Shown in pieces: positions 51,691 through 62,962 of a DNA stretch of 64,000 nt (positions are counted from its first letter, which is position 1; the number at the start of each line of letters is the position of its first letter). The position numbers and the translations under genes are program-made. Under the pieces are notes generated by a model. The model ran no database searches. It had not been told where the DNA came from and saw nothing but the letters and a program-made list of their open reading frames with translations. Source of the stretch: Mixta hanseatica (GTDB taxonomy: Bacteria; Pseudomonadota; Gammaproteobacteria; Enterobacterales; Enterobacteriaceae); assembly GCF_023517775.1 (NCBI RefSeq), contig NZ_CP082904.1, positions 2,790,001 through 2,854,000 of the forward strand. Direction: 5' to 3'.

Positions 51691-53445
51691 ATGTCGTTTA
51701 CTCTGCGTCCTTATCAACAGGAAGCGGTTGAAGCTACGCTTAACCACTTCCGCCGTTCCCAACAGCCTGCGGTTATCGTGCTGCCTACGGGCGCCGGTAA
51801 AAGTCTGGTGATTGCTGAACTGGCGCGGCTGGCGCGCGGACGCGTGCTGGTGCTGGCGCATGTGAAAGAGCTGGTGGCGCAAAACCACAGCAAATATCTG
51901 GCGCTGGGACTGCAGGCGGATATTTTCGCCGCCGGACTGGCGCGCAAAGAGAGTAAAAGCAAAGTGGTATTTGGCAGCGTACAGTCGGTGGCGCGTAACC
52001 TGCCGCTGTTCGACAGCGCCTTTTCACTGCTGATTGTTGATGAATGCCATCGCATCGGCGACGATGAAAACAGCCAATACCAGCAGATTCTGACGCACCT
52101 GCGCCTGCACAATCCGCAGCTGCGGCTGCTGGGTTTGACGGCAACACCCTATCGCCTCGGCAAAGGCTGGATCTACCGCTTTCACTATCACGGCATGGTG
52201 CGCGGCGATGAACGTGCCCTGTTCCATGACTGCATCTACGAGCTGCCGCTGCGCTATATGATTAAGCATGGCTTTTTGGTGCCGCCGGAGCGGCTGGATA
52301 TGCCGGTGGTGCAGTACGATTTCAGCCGCCTGAGCGCGCAGGCAAACGGTCTGTTTTCCGCCGACGATCTCAACCGCGAGCTAAAACAGCAGCAGCGCAT
52401 CACGCCGCATATTATCAGTCAAATCGTGGAGTTTGCCGCCGATCGCAAAGGCGTGATGATCTTCGCCGCCACCGTTGAGCATGCCAAAGAGGTGCTGTCG
52501 CTGCTGCCGGAAGGAAAAGCGCTGGTTAGCGCCGATACGCCGGGACCGGAGCGCGACGCGTTGATTAACGCCTTCAAACAGCAGCAGATCAAATATCTGG
52601 TCAACGTCGCGGTGTTAACCACCGGCTTCGATGCGCCGCATGTCGATCTGATCGCTATTCTGCGCCCTACGGAATCGGTCAGTCTCTATCAGCAAATTGT
52701 CGGGCGCGGGCTGCGCCTGTGCGAAGGAAAAAGCGATTGCCTGATTCTGGATTATGCCGGTAATCCGCACGATCTGTTTACCCCGGAAGTGGGCGCGCCC
52801 AAAGGTCAGAGCGATAACCAGCCGGTGCAGGTGTTCTGCCCCGCCTGCGGCTTCGCCAATACCTTTTGGGGTAAAACCACCGCCGACGGCACGCTGATCG
52901 AGCACTTTGGCCGTCGCTGCCAGGGCGTGCTGGAAGATGACGAAGGCCATCGTGAACAGTGCGACTACCGTTTTCGTTTTAAAAGCTGCCCGCACTGTAA
53001 CGCTGAAAATGATATTGCCGCGCGTCGCTGCCATCAGTGCGATGCGGTGCTGGTCGATCCCGACGATATGCTGAAGGCGGCGCTGAAGCTGAAGGATGCG
53101 CTGGTGCTGCGCTGCGGCGGCATGACGCTGGAGGCTGGCCGTGACGATAAAGGCGAATGGCTGAAAGCCACCTATTACGATGAGGATGGCACCAGCGTCA
53201 GCGAGCGTTTTCGCCTGCAAACGCCTGCGCAGCGCACCGCCTTTGAGCAGCTGTTTATGCGGCCGCATCAGCGGGCACCCGGCGTACCGCTTGGCTGGCA
53301 AACCGCCCGTGATGTGGTGGCGTTGCAGCCGCTATTGCGTCATCCCGATTTCGTCGTGGCACGGGCGCGCGGGCAGTTTTGGCAGGTGCGTGAAAAGGTG
53401 TTCGACTATCAGGGTCGCTATCGCCGCGCCAATGAGCTGCGCTGA
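51691..53445 (+). CDS. radD: DEAD/DEAH-like helicase RadD
   Basis: Superfamily 2 protein of 584 residues (E. coli RadD/YejH 586) involved in recombination intermediates and repair of double-strand breaks. Walker A LPTGAGKS (about 31-38), DECH box (VDECHRIG), TATPYR motif III and QIVGRGLR motif VI. A C-terminal four-Cys zinc region ([17 protein letters not shown]) follows. The start at 51691 matches the E. coli N-terminus [11 protein letters not shown]; an in-frame ATG at 51631 lies in the leader. Confidence 0.95.
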   Translation: MSFTLRPYQQEAVEATLNHFRRSQQPAVIVLPTGAGKSLVIAELARLARGRVLVLAHVKELVAQNHSKYLALGLQADIFAAGLARKESKSKVVFGSVQSVARNLPLFDSAFSLLIVDECHRIGDDENSQYQQILTHLRLHNPQLRLLGLTATPYRLGKGWIYRFHYHGMVRGDERALFHDCIYELPLRYMIKHGFLVPPERLDMPVVQYDFSRLSAQANGLFSADDLNRELKQQQRITPHIISQIVEFAADRKGVMIFAATVEHAKEVLSLLPEGKALVSADTPGPERDALINAFKQQQIKYLVNVAVLTTGFDAPHVDLIAILRPTESVSLYQQIVGRGLRLCEGKSDCLILDYAGNPHDLFTPEVGAPKGQSDNQPVQVFCPACGFANTFWGKTTADGTLIEHFGRRCQGVLEDDEGHREQCDYRFRFKSCPHCNAENDIAARRCHQCDAVLVDPDDMLKAALKLKDALVLRCGGMTLEAGRDDKGEWLKATYYDEDGTSVSERFRLQTPAQRTAFEQLFMRPHQRAPGVPLGWQTARDVVALQPLLRHPDFVVARARGQFWQVREKVFDYQGRYRRANELR

Positions 53446-53483
53446 GAGGCCGCGCCGGGAACGAAGGCCCTCTGCACTTCCGT

Positions 53484-53512
53484 TTGCTCCGGCCGCTAAA
53501 CACCGCTATAAT
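53484..53512 (+). promoter_or_regulatory. rplY promoter
   Basis: -35 TTGCTC (53484-53489), 17-base spacer, consensus -10 TATAAT (53507-53512). A start near 53519 gives an 80-base leader before the rplY ATG. Confidence 0.75.
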
Positions 53513-53599
53513 GCCGCGCGCTTTTGTCTGACAAGAGCTGAACAATCCAACCTGCTGCTGGGTCGCCTGTAGCAGGATCATTTATTGAAGAGAGTTACC

Positions 53600-53884
53600 A
53601 TGTTAACTATCAATGCAACTGAACGTAAAGAGCAGGGTAAGGGTGCGAGCCGCCGCCTGCGTGCTGCTAACAAATTCCCGGCTATCATCTATGGTGGTAA
53701 GGAAGCAGCTGTTTCCATCGAACTGGATCACGATTCTGTACTGAACCTGCAGGCTAAGCCTGGCTTCTACGACGAAGTTCTGGTTCTGAACGTCGATGGT
53801 AAAGAAACCAAGGTTAAAGTTCAGGCTGTACAGCGTCACCCGTTCAAGCCGAAACTGCACCACATCGATTTCGTTCGCGCTTAA
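53600..53884 (+). CDS. rplY: 50S ribosomal protein L25
   Basis: 5S rRNA-binding protein of 94 residues, equal in length to E. coli L25 (short, without the CTC extension). Highly biased codon use and conserved [13 protein letters not shown] and [17 protein letters not shown] at 53600 has GAAGAGAG upstream and aligns with E. coli; an in-frame ATG at 53585 would add five residues. Monocistronic, with promoter and terminator. Confidence 0.98.
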   Translation: MLTINATERKEQGKGASRRLRAANKFPAIIYGGKEAAVSIELDHDSVLNLQAKPGFYDEVLVLNVDGKETKVKVQAVQRHPFKPKLHHIDFVRA

Positions 53885-53903
53885 TCGCAAACGGATCTAA
53901 AAG

Positions 53904-53928
53904 AACGCCGCATCCGCGGCGTTTTTTT
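53904..53928 (+). terminator. rplY terminator
   Basis: AACGCCGC-ATCC-GCGGCGTT followed by TTTTT, 20 bases after the stop. Confidence 0.93.
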
Positions 53929-53964
53929 ATGCCTGCGCGCCGGCCAAAACCCGCGCGCTGGCGC

Positions 53965-54969
53965 TTACTGCCCGCCGGTACGACGCTGCAGCTGATCGCG
54001 CAGATTCGGCGGCGTTCCCTTGATAGTAAGGGTATCGGTCGCCGGATCCCAGAAGATGCGCTCGCCCAGCAGCATCGCATCAAAATTGATGGTTAACCCG
54101 CCGCCGCTGCCAGCAAACTTCGTTAGCTGACGCAGCGTACTGCGATCCGCCGGGAAGCTCTCTTCCAGCTCGTAGCCCTGCTCCTGCGTAAACTCCTGAA
54201 AGTTCTTTTCACCCAGCGGCGGCAGTTCGCGCGCCAGCTCTTCAATGGCGATCTCCTCGCCTGCCTGCAGCTGTTCGTTGCAATAGCTGTAAACCTGCTG
54301 GCGATAGTTTTGCCGCTCGGCCTTATCCAGGCTGGATTCGGCACAGTAGTCATCCACCGCCTGCAGCAGTCCGCGGTTTTGCGCTTTGGTATCCAGCCCA
54401 ACGCTGGCCCCAAGGAAATCCATAAAGAAATCGGCTACCTTACGCCCGACGCGTCCGCGTAAGAAAGTCAGATATCGGGTGGATTCCGGGTTGGTTTCCC
54501 ATTCGGTCAAATCGACGCGCGCCACGATATCGGCGTGGTTGATATCCAGATAGTGCACGCTGCTGATATCGAGTTGCTCATTGACGCGCATGCTGCTCTG
54601 GCTGTTTAGCACGGCGATGAGCAGATACTCCACCGCCAAATAACGGTAGTGGCAAAACAGCACAATGCCGCCGTCGGCAAAGGGATATTTTGCCAGCTCA
54701 TCACGCAGGCGCCCGGTTGCGGCGCGGCTGAAAGCCAGAAAATCCTGCTGGCCGTCACGGCATGCGCGCAGCGTTTGCGCCAGCTCGCTCTCAGGGTTGA
54801 ACAGGCCAAACGCTTTGCTTTTCGCGCTATAGATCCGGTGCAGCTCTTCCACCAGTTCCGACACGGCCTGGGTGGCGGGCAACAGGCTATCACGCAGCAC
54901 CAGCTCCAGCGTTTGCTCATCACGTTTGATCAACTGATGCAGGGCAATCTGGTCGATATCCAGACTCAT
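53965..54969 (-). CDS. yejK: Nucleoid-associated protein YejK (NdpA)
   Basis: Cytosolic nucleoid-associated protein of 334 residues (E. coli 335), NdpA family. Conserved [19 protein letters not shown]-terminus and [19 protein letters not shown] near the C-terminus. Exact role unclear. The ATG at 54969 follows AGGAGAG; longer frames upstream are leader. Divergent from yejL. Confidence 0.95.
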   Translation of the reverse strand: MSLDIDQIALHQLIKRDEQTLELVLRDSLLPATQAVSELVEELHRIYSAKSKAFGLFNPESELAQTLRACRDGQQDFLAFSRAATGRLRDELAKYPFADGGIVLFCHYRYLAVEYLLIAVLNSQSSMRVNEQLDISSVHYLDINHADIVARVDLTEWETNPESTRYLTFLRGRVGRKVADFFMDFLGASVGLDTKAQNRGLLQAVDDYCAESSLDKAERQNYRQQVYSYCNEQLQAGEEIAIEELARELPPLGEKNFQEFTQEQGYELEESFPADRSTLRQLTKFAGSGGGLTINFDAMLLGERIFWDPATDTLTIKGTPPNLRDQLQRRTGGQ

Positions 54970-55149
54970 GTTAGACTCTCCTTTAAGCTTCAGGCGCGTA
55001 TTCAAACACCCCGCGCCCTTGCGATCAACCGGCGGCTTCATTAACAGGAAGCGTTGCCGAAGTTTAACGCGCTGTAGACGATAAAAGTGCAGAAAAAAAG
55101 GCGTGCTTACGGTAAGATACCGCCTTTTCAATACGTATTAGTTAAGGTT

Positions 55150-55377
55150 ATGCCACAATCATCCCGTTATAGTGACGAACGCGTGGAGCAGATCCTCGCG
55201 CAGCTGGTGCAGGTGCTGGAATCAAACCAGGCGCCAACCGATCTTTCCCTGATGGTTCTGGGGAACATGGTCACCAATTTAATCAATACCAGCGTGGCGC
55301 CTGCACAGCGTCGTGCGCTGGCCCGTTCCTTCGCTGATGCGCTGCAAGCCTCAGTGCGCGAAGATAAAGCCCACTAA
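55150..55377 (+). CDS. yejL: YejL, UPF0352 small protein
   Basis: 75 residues, same length as E. coli YejL; all-alpha UPF0352 fold, function unknown. [16 protein letters not shown] start and [18 protein letters not shown] core conserved. ATG preceded by AAGG. yejM begins 21 bases after its stop, so the two form a unit. Confidence 0.94.
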   Translation: MPQSSRYSDERVEQILAQLVQVLESNQAPTDLSLMVLGNMVTNLINTSVAPAQRRALARSFADALQASVREDKAH

Positions 55378-55398
55378 TGTGATGATCTGACCGCAAAT

Positions 55399-57150
55399 AT
55401 GGTTACCAATCGGCAGCGCTACCGTGAAAAAGTCTCCCAGATGATTAGCTGGGGGCACTGGTTCGCGTTGTTTAATATCATTTTTGCTACCCTGCTGGGC
55501 AGCCGTTATCTGCTGGTTGCTGACTGGCCCGGTTCACTGGCGGGGCGCGTTTACGCCTTTACCAGCTGGATCGGCCATTTCAGCTTCATTGTTTTTGCGG
55601 CTTACCTGTTGCTGATCTTCCCGCTCACATTTGTGGTGATGTCGCAGCGTCTGCTGCGCTTCTTATCCGCCATTGTCGCTACCGCCGGGCTGACGCTGCT
55701 GTTGGTTGACAGTACCGTGTTTAACCGTTTCCACCTCCATCTGAATCCGGTGGTGTGGGAACTGGTGGTCAATCCCGATCAAAGCGAAATGGCGCGTGAC
55801 TGGCAGCTGATGTTTATCAGCGTGCCGGCTATTTTCCTGGTGCAAATGCTGTTCGCCACCTGGAGCTGGCAGAAACTGCGCAGTCTCAACCGCCGCAGCT
55901 TCGGCAAGCCGCTGGCCGTGCTGTTTATCAGCGCGTTCTTCGCCAGCCATTTGCTCTATATCTGGGCGGACGCCAATTTTTATCGACCCATCACCATGCA
56001 GCGTTCTAATTTGCCGCTCTCTTATCCGATGACCGCCCGCCGGTTTCTGGAGAAGCATGGCTTGCTGGATGCTCAGGAGTATCAGCGCCGTCTGGTGCAG
56101 CAGGGCAACCCGGAAGCGGTCTCCGTTGCCTATCCACTGAGTGATATCCGCTTCAGCGACAGCGGATCCGGGCAAAACCTGCTGATGATCACTGTCGATG
56201 GCCTTAATCAGGCCACGCTGCCGAAAGCGCTGCCCAATTTGACGCGCTTCGGTGAAGAAAATGTGCGGTTTAGCCAGCACTTTACCGCTGGCAGCTCGCC
56301 GGATAGCGGTCTGTTTGGTCTGTTTTACGGGATTTCCCCGAGCTATATGGATGGGGTGCTGGCCTCGCGTATCCCTTCCGCCTTTATTAATGCGCTGAGT
56401 CAGCAAGGTTATCAGTTCGGCCTGTTCGCCTCTGACGGCTTCAGCTCGCCGCTTTATCGTCAGGCGCTGCTGGCTGATTTCTCTCTGCCGCTGGCCAGCA
56501 ATCAAAGCAACGGCCAGACCACCGGACAATGGCAGCGTTGGCTTGGCTCGCTGCCGAGCGGTCGCGCGCCGTGGTTTTCATGGATCTCCTATCGCGGGCT
56601 GAGCGATCTGCCGGATCGCGGGAAAGAGAGCGCGCAACGCTATAACCGTAACGCGCAAGAAATTGATGGCGAAATAGGTCAGGTGTTGTCCACGCTGCAG
56701 GAGAAAGGATTGCTGGATAATACCGTTGTGGTAATCACTGCTCAGCAGGCCATTACGCTACATGGTCAGCAGAACGATAATGGCCGCCCTGCCCTGCAGG
56801 TGCCGCTGCTGATCCACTGGCCGAATACGCCGGCGCAAACCATCAGTAAGCTGACCGATCATCAGGATGTGATGGCAACGCTTATGCAGCGTCTGCTGCA
56901 CGTTAGCACGCCGCCCGCCGAGTACTCGCAGGGGGAAGATCTGTTTGCCGCCCGACGTCGTCATGACTGGATTACCAGCGCGGATAACGATCGCCTGATT
57001 ATCACCACGCCGCAAATTACGCTGGTGCTGGACGCGAACGGCAGCTATCAGGCTTATAACCGCGAAGGCCAACGGCTGAAGGATCATAAGCCGCAGCTGG
57101 CGTTACTGTTGCAGGTGCTGACGGATGAAAAACGTTTCATCGCTAACTGA
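55399..57150 (+). CDS. yejM: YejM (PbgA/LapC), LPS-synthesis regulator
   Basis: Essential inner-membrane protein of 583 residues (E. coli 586): five N-terminal helices (about 18-190), Arg-rich linker, and a periplasmic sulfatase-like domain from about 245 ([15 protein letters not shown]) lacking the full catalytic set. It senses periplasmic-face LPS and controls LapB-FtsH degradation of LpxC, and binds cardiolipin. Downstream lies proL. Confidence 0.96.
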   Translation: MVTNRQRYREKVSQMISWGHWFALFNIIFATLLGSRYLLVADWPGSLAGRVYAFTSWIGHFSFIVFAAYLLLIFPLTFVVMSQRLLRFLSAIVATAGLTLLLVDSTVFNRFHLHLNPVVWELVVNPDQSEMARDWQLMFISVPAIFLVQMLFATWSWQKLRSLNRRSFGKPLAVLFISAFFASHLLYIWADANFYRPITMQRSNLPLSYPMTARRFLEKHGLLDAQEYQRRLVQQGNPEAVSVAYPLSDIRFSDSGSGQNLLMITVDGLNQATLPKALPNLTRFGEENVRFSQHFTAGSSPDSGLFGLFYGISPSYMDGVLASRIPSAFINALSQQGYQFGLFASDGFSSPLYRQALLADFSLPLASNQSNGQTTGQWQRWLGSLPSGRAPWFSWISYRGLSDLPDRGKESAQRYNRNAQEIDGEIGQVLSTLQEKGLLDNTVVVITAQQAITLHGQQNDNGRPALQVPLLIHWPNTPAQTISKLTDHQDVMATLMQRLLHVSTPPAEYSQGEDLFAARRRHDWITSADNDRLIITTPQITLVLDANGSYQAYNREGQRLKDHKPQLALLLQVLTDEKRFIAN

Positions 57151-57222
57151 TTATTAATAAAGCAGTTAGCAAGCCGGCATCTTGCATTTAGCCAGATTCC
57201 GGGTAGTATAACGTCCACATAT

Positions 57223-57299
57223 CGGCACGTAGCGCAGCCTGGTAGCGCACTGTCATGGGGTGTCAGGGGTCGGAGGTTCAAATCCTCTCGTGCCGACCA
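57223..57299 (+). tRNA. proL: tRNA-Pro(GGG)
   Basis: 77-nt cloverleaf: acceptor CGGCACG/CGTGCCG, D-arm GCGCAGCCTGGTAGCGC, anticodon loop ATGGGGT with GGG at 57257-57259, T-arm GGAGG-TTCAAAT-CCTCT, encoded CCA. Same sequence type and location (after yejM) as E. coli proL. Its 3' end is the left attachment site of an integrated element and remains intact. Confidence 0.97.
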
Positions 57300-57301
57300 A
57301 A
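57277..57301 (+). repeat. attL, overlapping the tRNA-Pro 3' end
   Basis: Left copy of the 25-bp direct repeat; it includes the T-loop, acceptor strand and CCA plus two bases, so integration rebuilt a functional tRNA. Confidence 0.92.
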
Positions 57302-57513
57302 TTCTCCCAACGTTTTGTCTGGTGAAGTCCAGAGAGAACCATAAAAAACAGTTTAAACAGTAGGTTGTTGAAACCTGCTGTTTTTCTGTTGTCTAGTGAA
57401 ATCCTGATTGATACAGTGGAATCCACCTGATTTAGGCATACTCATGGGCATACGTTTCTAAGACTGCCTTTTGATATGCCTAAGCCTTCCGAGGAACAGA
57501 ATGGAGACTGCTT

Positions 57514-58749
57514 ATGGCAAGACAGACCAAGCCCTTAAACAATACCGAAGTGAAGAACGCCAAAGCTGCTGAACGAGCATTGGTTCTTTATGACGGGGAT
57601 GGTCTGGAACCGCAGGTAACTCCCGGAGGCTCAAAACTCTGGCGGTTTCGTTATTACAAACCCTTCACTCGTAAACGGGCCATGATCAGCTTTGGTTCAT
57701 ACCCTTCCGTTTCGCTTTCCGAAGCCCGCCAAAATCGTGAATCAGCCCGCGCTCTTCTCAGCAAAGACGTTGACCCTCAAGAGCACAAAAAGGCAGAGCA
57801 ACTTCGTCAGAAGAGTGTGAGTGAAAGTACGTTTGAAAAAGTTGCAGCTGAGTGGTTTAAGACCAAAGAGGCAGCAGGATTAACAACTCACACTCTTAAC
57901 GATATCTGGCGTTCAATGAGTAAATATGTGTTCCCACATATTGGCTCTATGCCTATTTCTAACATTACAGCCCAACAGTTCATCGGATCCCTTAGCCCAA
58001 CTCATGCTACAGGCAGACTCGAAACTGTTAAAAGGTTGAGTCAGCGTATTAATGAGGTTATGGATTACGCTTTGAACTCTGGCTTAGTCACTTCAAACCC
58101 AGCGGCAAAAATCGGTAAGACGTTCCATAAGCCAAAAGTAAAACATCGCCCCGCCCTCTTACCTGAACAGCTACCTCTGCTTATGAAGAAGCTCGCATTT
58201 GCGAGCATTGGCAGACAGACGCGCTGCCTTATCGAATGGCAGCTCCTTACAATGACTCGACCGGCAGAAGCGGCGATGACACGCTGGGATGAGATCAATT
58301 TCGAGACAAAGGAATGGCACATTCCTGCTGGTCGCATGAAAATGAAACGTATGCATATTGTACCGCTGTCTGAGCAGGCACTTGCTGTGCTGGAAGTTAT
58401 GAAACCAATCAGCCAGCACAGATCACACGTTTTTCCCGGTTACCGCAATCCCCTGGAACCAATGAACAGTCAGACGGCAAACATGGCGCTAAAACGTATG
58501 GGCTTCAAAGGTATCCTTGTTGCGCATGGTATGAGATCCATAGCTTCAACGGTTCTCAACGAGAAGGGATTTCAACCTGACGTCATTGAAGCAGCACTGG
58601 CTCACATTGATACCAATGAGGTCAGGAGAGCTTACAACCGTTCTCAGTATCTTGATCAACGAAGAGAAATGATGGCTTGGTGGGGCGGACATGTTGAACT
58701 GTCAGCAAGCGGTAATTATAGCATTCACTCTGGCTTAGATTGGCATTGA
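57514..58749 (+). CDS. P4-type tyrosine integrase
   Basis: Site-specific recombinase of 411 residues: N-terminal DUF4102 arm-binding domain (1-90), core-binding SAM-like domain (about 105-195) and catalytic domain. Catalytic residues: R249 (MTRPAEA), a Lys in the 276-279 turn, H338-x-x-R341 (HGMR), H364 (LAH) and nucleophile Y374 (RRAYNR), so apparently active. Starts 212 bases after attL, as usual for tRNA islands. Followed by a terminator. Confidence 0.95.
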   Translation: MARQTKPLNNTEVKNAKAAERALVLYDGDGLEPQVTPGGSKLWRFRYYKPFTRKRAMISFGSYPSVSLSEARQNRESARALLSKDVDPQEHKKAEQLRQKSVSESTFEKVAAEWFKTKEAAGLTTHTLNDIWRSMSKYVFPHIGSMPISNITAQQFIGSLSPTHATGRLETVKRLSQRINEVMDYALNSGLVTSNPAAKIGKTFHKPKVKHRPALLPEQLPLLMKKLAFASIGRQTRCLIEWQLLTMTRPAEAAMTRWDEINFETKEWHIPAGRMKMKRMHIVPLSEQALAVLEVMKPISQHRSHVFPGYRNPLEPMNSQTANMALKRMGFKGILVAHGMRSIASTVLNEKGFQPDVIEAALAHIDTNEVRRAYNRSQYLDQRREMMAWWGGHVELSASGNYSIHSGLDWH

Positions 58750-58778
58750 AGGTTTTTTTATTGGTCTTTTATGTAGAT

Positions 58779-58806
58779 AAAAAAAGCCCCAAAAGGCTTT
58801 TTTTAT
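58779..58806. terminator. Bidirectional terminator after the integrase
   Basis: AAAAAGCC-CCAAAA-GGCTTTTT with long A and T runs, 30 bases past the integrase stop and just beyond the end of the antisense small ORF. Confidence 0.8.
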
Positions 58807-58828
58807 TATGTACTACTTAGAAATGTAA

Positions 58829-58957
58829 CTATGGTTTGGAATTTTTACTAGGCTTTACCTTTGGATTATTTCCCGGAGTTTTCTTGTTATCACGCTGACG
58901 CTGGTCAGGTTGACCTGTTGAGTCAGCAATACGTTTCGGACCAGGCTTGAGTGCCAT
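58829..58957 (-). CDS. Small basic protein, 42 residues
   Basis: Short open frame on the minus strand beginning MALKPGPKRIADSTGQPD and ending VKPSKNSKP. It is very rich in Lys, Pro, Asn and Gln and lacks hydrophobic segments, so likely disordered and nucleic-acid binding if made. AGGAG lies eight bases upstream of the ATG, and a terminator follows the stop. No family recognised. Convergent with the integrase, as small accessory genes of satellites often are. Confidence 0.5.
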   Translation of the reverse strand: MALKPGPKRIADSTGQPDQRQRDNKKTPGNNPKVKPSKNSKP

Positions 58958-59744
58958 AGAAATTCTCCTGTGAACTTTTAAGAGGGAACCCTTCTGTCCA
59001 AAATATGAGCAATAGTTGGCTATATCAAGAGATCTTTTGACAAACTGATGGGGATTTGATCAAGGTCTAATTTTTAAGAGTTCATAGCAAGATGAATATA
59101 GATACAACTAATGCTAAATCTCGTTCTGACCGAGATACTATCTGAGTATCGTATTACTTGGCTGGAGGGTTACACTCGAATCCAGCTGGGTTTAGACACA
59201 TAATCTGAGTAGTGAACAAACATAACTGGAGTCTTATCTAACTCGCTTCAAGCACTATTACCAGTATTTGAAAGTCACCCCTCAAAGTTCTATAATAAAA
59301 ACAGATGCTTGTGCAGATTTACTTTAGTTATATCTGGAAACCAGTTCCTGGTAGCCACTTAAAGCATTCAATAGATTACCTAATAATGTATCTGTATCTA
59401 CGTTAGGAATAAAATTTTCTAAGCCCAACCAAACCTTTTTCACAACGTTATGCTGTGTGGGTATAAATTACCTGCATCTTGGCCACCTATTTTCTGACCT
59501 TTAAAGCACCAAAGCATCAATCTTACTTATATCAAACTACTTTCACCTTAGCTGTGGCTTTAACGCTATTATTTAAGTTCATGATTTTTAATGAGTAAAA
59601 AAACAACAATCAATATTGATTAGAAAATTCTTAATTTTCATATCAAAACACTCTAATATGTATAGAAAAATTTTAGTTACCTAGCTATAAAGTGATAATG
59701 CACTGATATGCAAGGTAAAATCCTCAATTCAAAGGTTATGCGTA
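58958..59744. other. AT-rich region of the island, no gene seen
   Basis: About 790 bases without an open frame of note or recognisable RNA. It should contain the promoter of the downstream DUF4011 gene. Probably non-coding remains of island sequence. Confidence 0.5.
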
Positions 59745-60224
59745 ATGGACGAAATAGAAGGCTCACTTTACAAAAACTCCAATCTGTCACTCAGCCAGAA
59801 ACTTGAAAAGTCGCGAGCTGAGTTACTCGATCTGACAGCTAGAAATCGTTTACTTAACATACCAAAATCAAAAACTACAAAATTTTTAGAAGTAGTTAAT
59901 GAAAGGTCTGACATTCTGTTCAAGATGCTTTTTGAAGAAGGCAAGCCGTTCACTTTTCTTCATGGTCGAGAAGATAAAAAGACAGATGAAAGCAATGAGA
60001 ACAGTGAGACAGACTCAGAGTCTGAAGATATTATTTTCTTAGATGACTCCGAAACCAACCACAATGATACAAAACTCCAGACCAAGCTCACGCCAAAAAC
60101 ATTACAAAAAAAGTTATTAGATTTATATTATGACTCAAAGACCCTTGAAGAAGAGCAAGGCGTAAACATCCTGTTTCTATCGTTAGGATCGCTTAAATGG
60201 ATAGATCCTGTAGTGGTTTACTGA
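59745..60224 (+). pseudogene. DUF4011 helicase-type gene, N-terminal fragment
   Basis: The first ~154 native codons of a gene cut by the IS at 60209; the last residues (VVVY, stop) are IS-encoded. LEKSRAELLDLTARNRLLNIP (about 21-41) is the start of the DUF4011 domain, which opens very large proteins (often 1,500 residues or more) with a superfamily I helicase and frequently a Vsr-like nuclease and DUF3320. Such proteins recur in bacterial defence islands. An acidic low-complexity stretch lies at about 78-105. The remainder is absent from this window. Confidence 0.75.
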
Positions 60225-60280
60225 ATTTGGCCACCTGAACAGAGGTGATATGCTCACCTCTGAACATTACAGGTGCCTCA

Positions 60281-61449
<1,169 letters not shown>

Positions 61450-61488
61450 CCACTATATACGCATAAATTCATACCTTTGAATGAACTA

Positions 61489-61513
61489 TTCAAATCCTCT
61501 CGTGCCGACCAAA
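61489..61513 (+). repeat. attR
   Basis: Right copy of the 25-bp tRNA-Pro 3'-end repeat, 31 bases after the IS right end. The sequence that follows carries the ancestral tRNA terminator. Confidence 0.9.
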
Positions 61514-61523
61514 ATTCCCTAAG

Positions 61524-61552
61524 AAAACCAGCCGATTACGGCTGGTTTTTTT
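61524..61552 (+). terminator. Original proL terminator
   Basis: AAAACCAGCC-GATTAC-GGCTGGTTTT plus TTT, 11 bases beyond attR; displaced from proL by the island. It now leaves proL itself without an adjacent strong terminator. Confidence 0.88.
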
Positions 61553-61814
61553 GTTTTCTGAAAATGAAGCAGGGCAAAATCTGGGTAAAACTCGGGTAAA
61601 ACCCTGACGTTGACAGGTCTTTTTTTGTCGGGTAATACTGGCCGTACTGAATCTACAAGCGGTTAAATTTTACGCGGCATGATTTTATAAAGTTGGGTGG
61701 AGAGGCGTAATAAAATACCCTGCAGGGAAATAGGCCCAGAGCTGCTTGTAGGCTCAGTTGACACCTGGCACCAGCTACTTACTGGGGCCGCAACTAAACT
61801 ATAAGGAGGCCAGG

Positions 61815-61982
61815 ATGGCTATCTCTACTATCACCCCAGAAACGCTCACCCCCATCACGCATAATTCCATTCCTGTTATCACGACTGAACTGCTGGCGCA
61901 GCTGTATGGCACCCAGCGTCAGCGCATCACTAACAATTTCAACCGCAACCGTCGCTCAGTTCTAATCGGGATTTGCCGCTGA
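61815..61982 (+). pseudogene. Phage ORF6N-domain protein, truncated
   Basis: About 45 codons of an ORF6N (KilA-N-type, phage antirepressor family) domain: IPVITTELLAQLYGTQRQRI then TNNFNRNR, after AAGGAGG and an ATG at 61815. At about 61955 homology breaks off and the frame stops shortly after, where an unrelated minus-strand fragment begins. The normal protein is several times longer. Confidence 0.7.
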
Positions 61983-62305
61983 TAATCACCCCCCGCAACA
62001 TACCATTTCCCCTGCGTAACATTACCCAGCGTGTACGCTGATTCGTTACTGGACGGAAACATAATGCGCAGTTGCAACGCACCACCGGTCGAAGAGGAAA
62101 CCGCAAAACCTGTACCGTTTCCTGCTGTCACGTCGCGATTATCAATGATCCAGTTAAATTTTGAGACATCATCTACACGGAACCCGAATAAAAACGACAT
62201 TTCCGCCAGACCTGGCTTGTAGCACGACGTCTGGCTACCGCCGCTGGCGCTGGGGCGGCGGGGGATCGGCGTGGAGCTGGATAAGAAAAGGTTTGAGCAA
62301 ACCAC
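61960..62305 (-). pseudogene. Phage structural-gene fragment
   Basis: Minus-strand open frame with a coding-like stretch, including FLFGFRVDDVSKFNWIIDN and LGNVTQGKWYVAGG, resembling beta-sandwich (LamG-like) regions of tail-associated proteins. It lacks a start and is cut at its 3' end by the ORF6N fragment. The exact parent gene is not recognised. Confidence 0.45.
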
Positions 62306-62483
62306 GGAGGAAATAAAATTATTAAAACAATGTCTTTTCTCCGATGATTTTTTGTGATGCCTGTCAATATTTTTGGTAAAAAATAAAAGTTATTTCCCCA
62401 CTTTAGTTAATTATTAAATTCTGCATGAAATAACATTCTGTTTGAGATGGGTATTTGTATTTTTATATGTCCAGTTGTTGTTA

Positions 62484-62512
62484 TTGACAAGAGCCATGCC
62501 TTACTTTAATTA
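62484..62512 (+). promoter_or_regulatory. Promoter of the microcin-like cassette
   Basis: Consensus -35 TTGACA (62484-62489), 17-base spacer, -10-like TAATTA (62507-62512), 54 bases before the cassette ATG, in a very AT-rich 260-base stretch with no other gene. Confidence 0.55.
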
Positions 62513-62565
62513 TTTTATTGAATCTAAGGATTCAAATTCAAAATTAAATAGAGAAGGAATTCATC

Positions 62566-62741
62566 ATGGAATTGTTTAATGAACAACAATTAACTCTAGT
62601 TACTAGTGCCAGTCGAAATGGTGGCTGGGAGGGGTACTGGGGGCACTGGCGGGCGGCTGCTTTAAATCCGAGGGCGGTAACGGTGGTGGTGGTGGTTCTG
62701 GCAGTAACTCCAGTTGTAGCGGCGATGGTTGTTCATGGTAA
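62566..62741 (+). pseudogene. Microcin-like precursor peptide, frame-interrupted
   Basis: ATG at 62566 after AAGGA. The first 15 codons, MELFNEQQLTLVTSA, match class II microcin leaders in length and spacing (compare MRTLTLNELDSVSGG of colicin V: L9, V12 and a small residue pair at 14-15). In the ATG frame the rest is an odd W/V-rich tail ending at 62748. One extra G in the GGGG at 62631-62634 would instead give SRNGGWEG then VLGALAGGCFKSEGG, a Gly run and NSSCSGDGCSW, stop at 62741. That is a Gly/Ser/Cys-rich bacteriocin-like core of about 43 residues. Frame loss, recoding or sequencing error cannot be distinguished here. Confidence 0.55.
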
Positions 62742-62747
62742 TTGGTA

Positions 62748-62948
62748 ATGAAGAATAAAATAATTAACGTCCTCGCAGTTATACTGGGTATTGCATTAGC
62801 TACATCATTAATGAACGGAGCCGGAGTTATAGATACGGGCTGGCCCGGCTTACCCGTAAACTTTTCTCGCTTCACGTTATTATTGTTATGTACGGCTGGG
62901 TGCATATACGTTTTCAAGAAAGTTTTAATATTTATTGGCGGGGATTAA
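62748..62948 (+). CDS. Two-helix membrane protein, probable immunity protein
   Basis: 66 residues: a helix at about 4-22 (NVLAVILGIALATSLM), a short loop with GWPGLPVN, a second helix at about 43-62 (LLLLCTAGCIYVFKKVLIFI). Size and topology are those of class II microcin immunity proteins. It begins six bases after the stop of the Gly-rich frame (and the ATG overlaps the stop of the other frame), implying translational coupling; its own Shine-Dalgarno is poor. No homologue recognised. A terminator follows. Confidence 0.6.
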   Translation: MKNKIINVLAVILGIALATSLMNGAGVIDTGWPGLPVNFSRFTLLLLCTAGCIYVFKKVLIFIGGD

Positions 62949-62962
62949 TTTTCGTGCCATTC

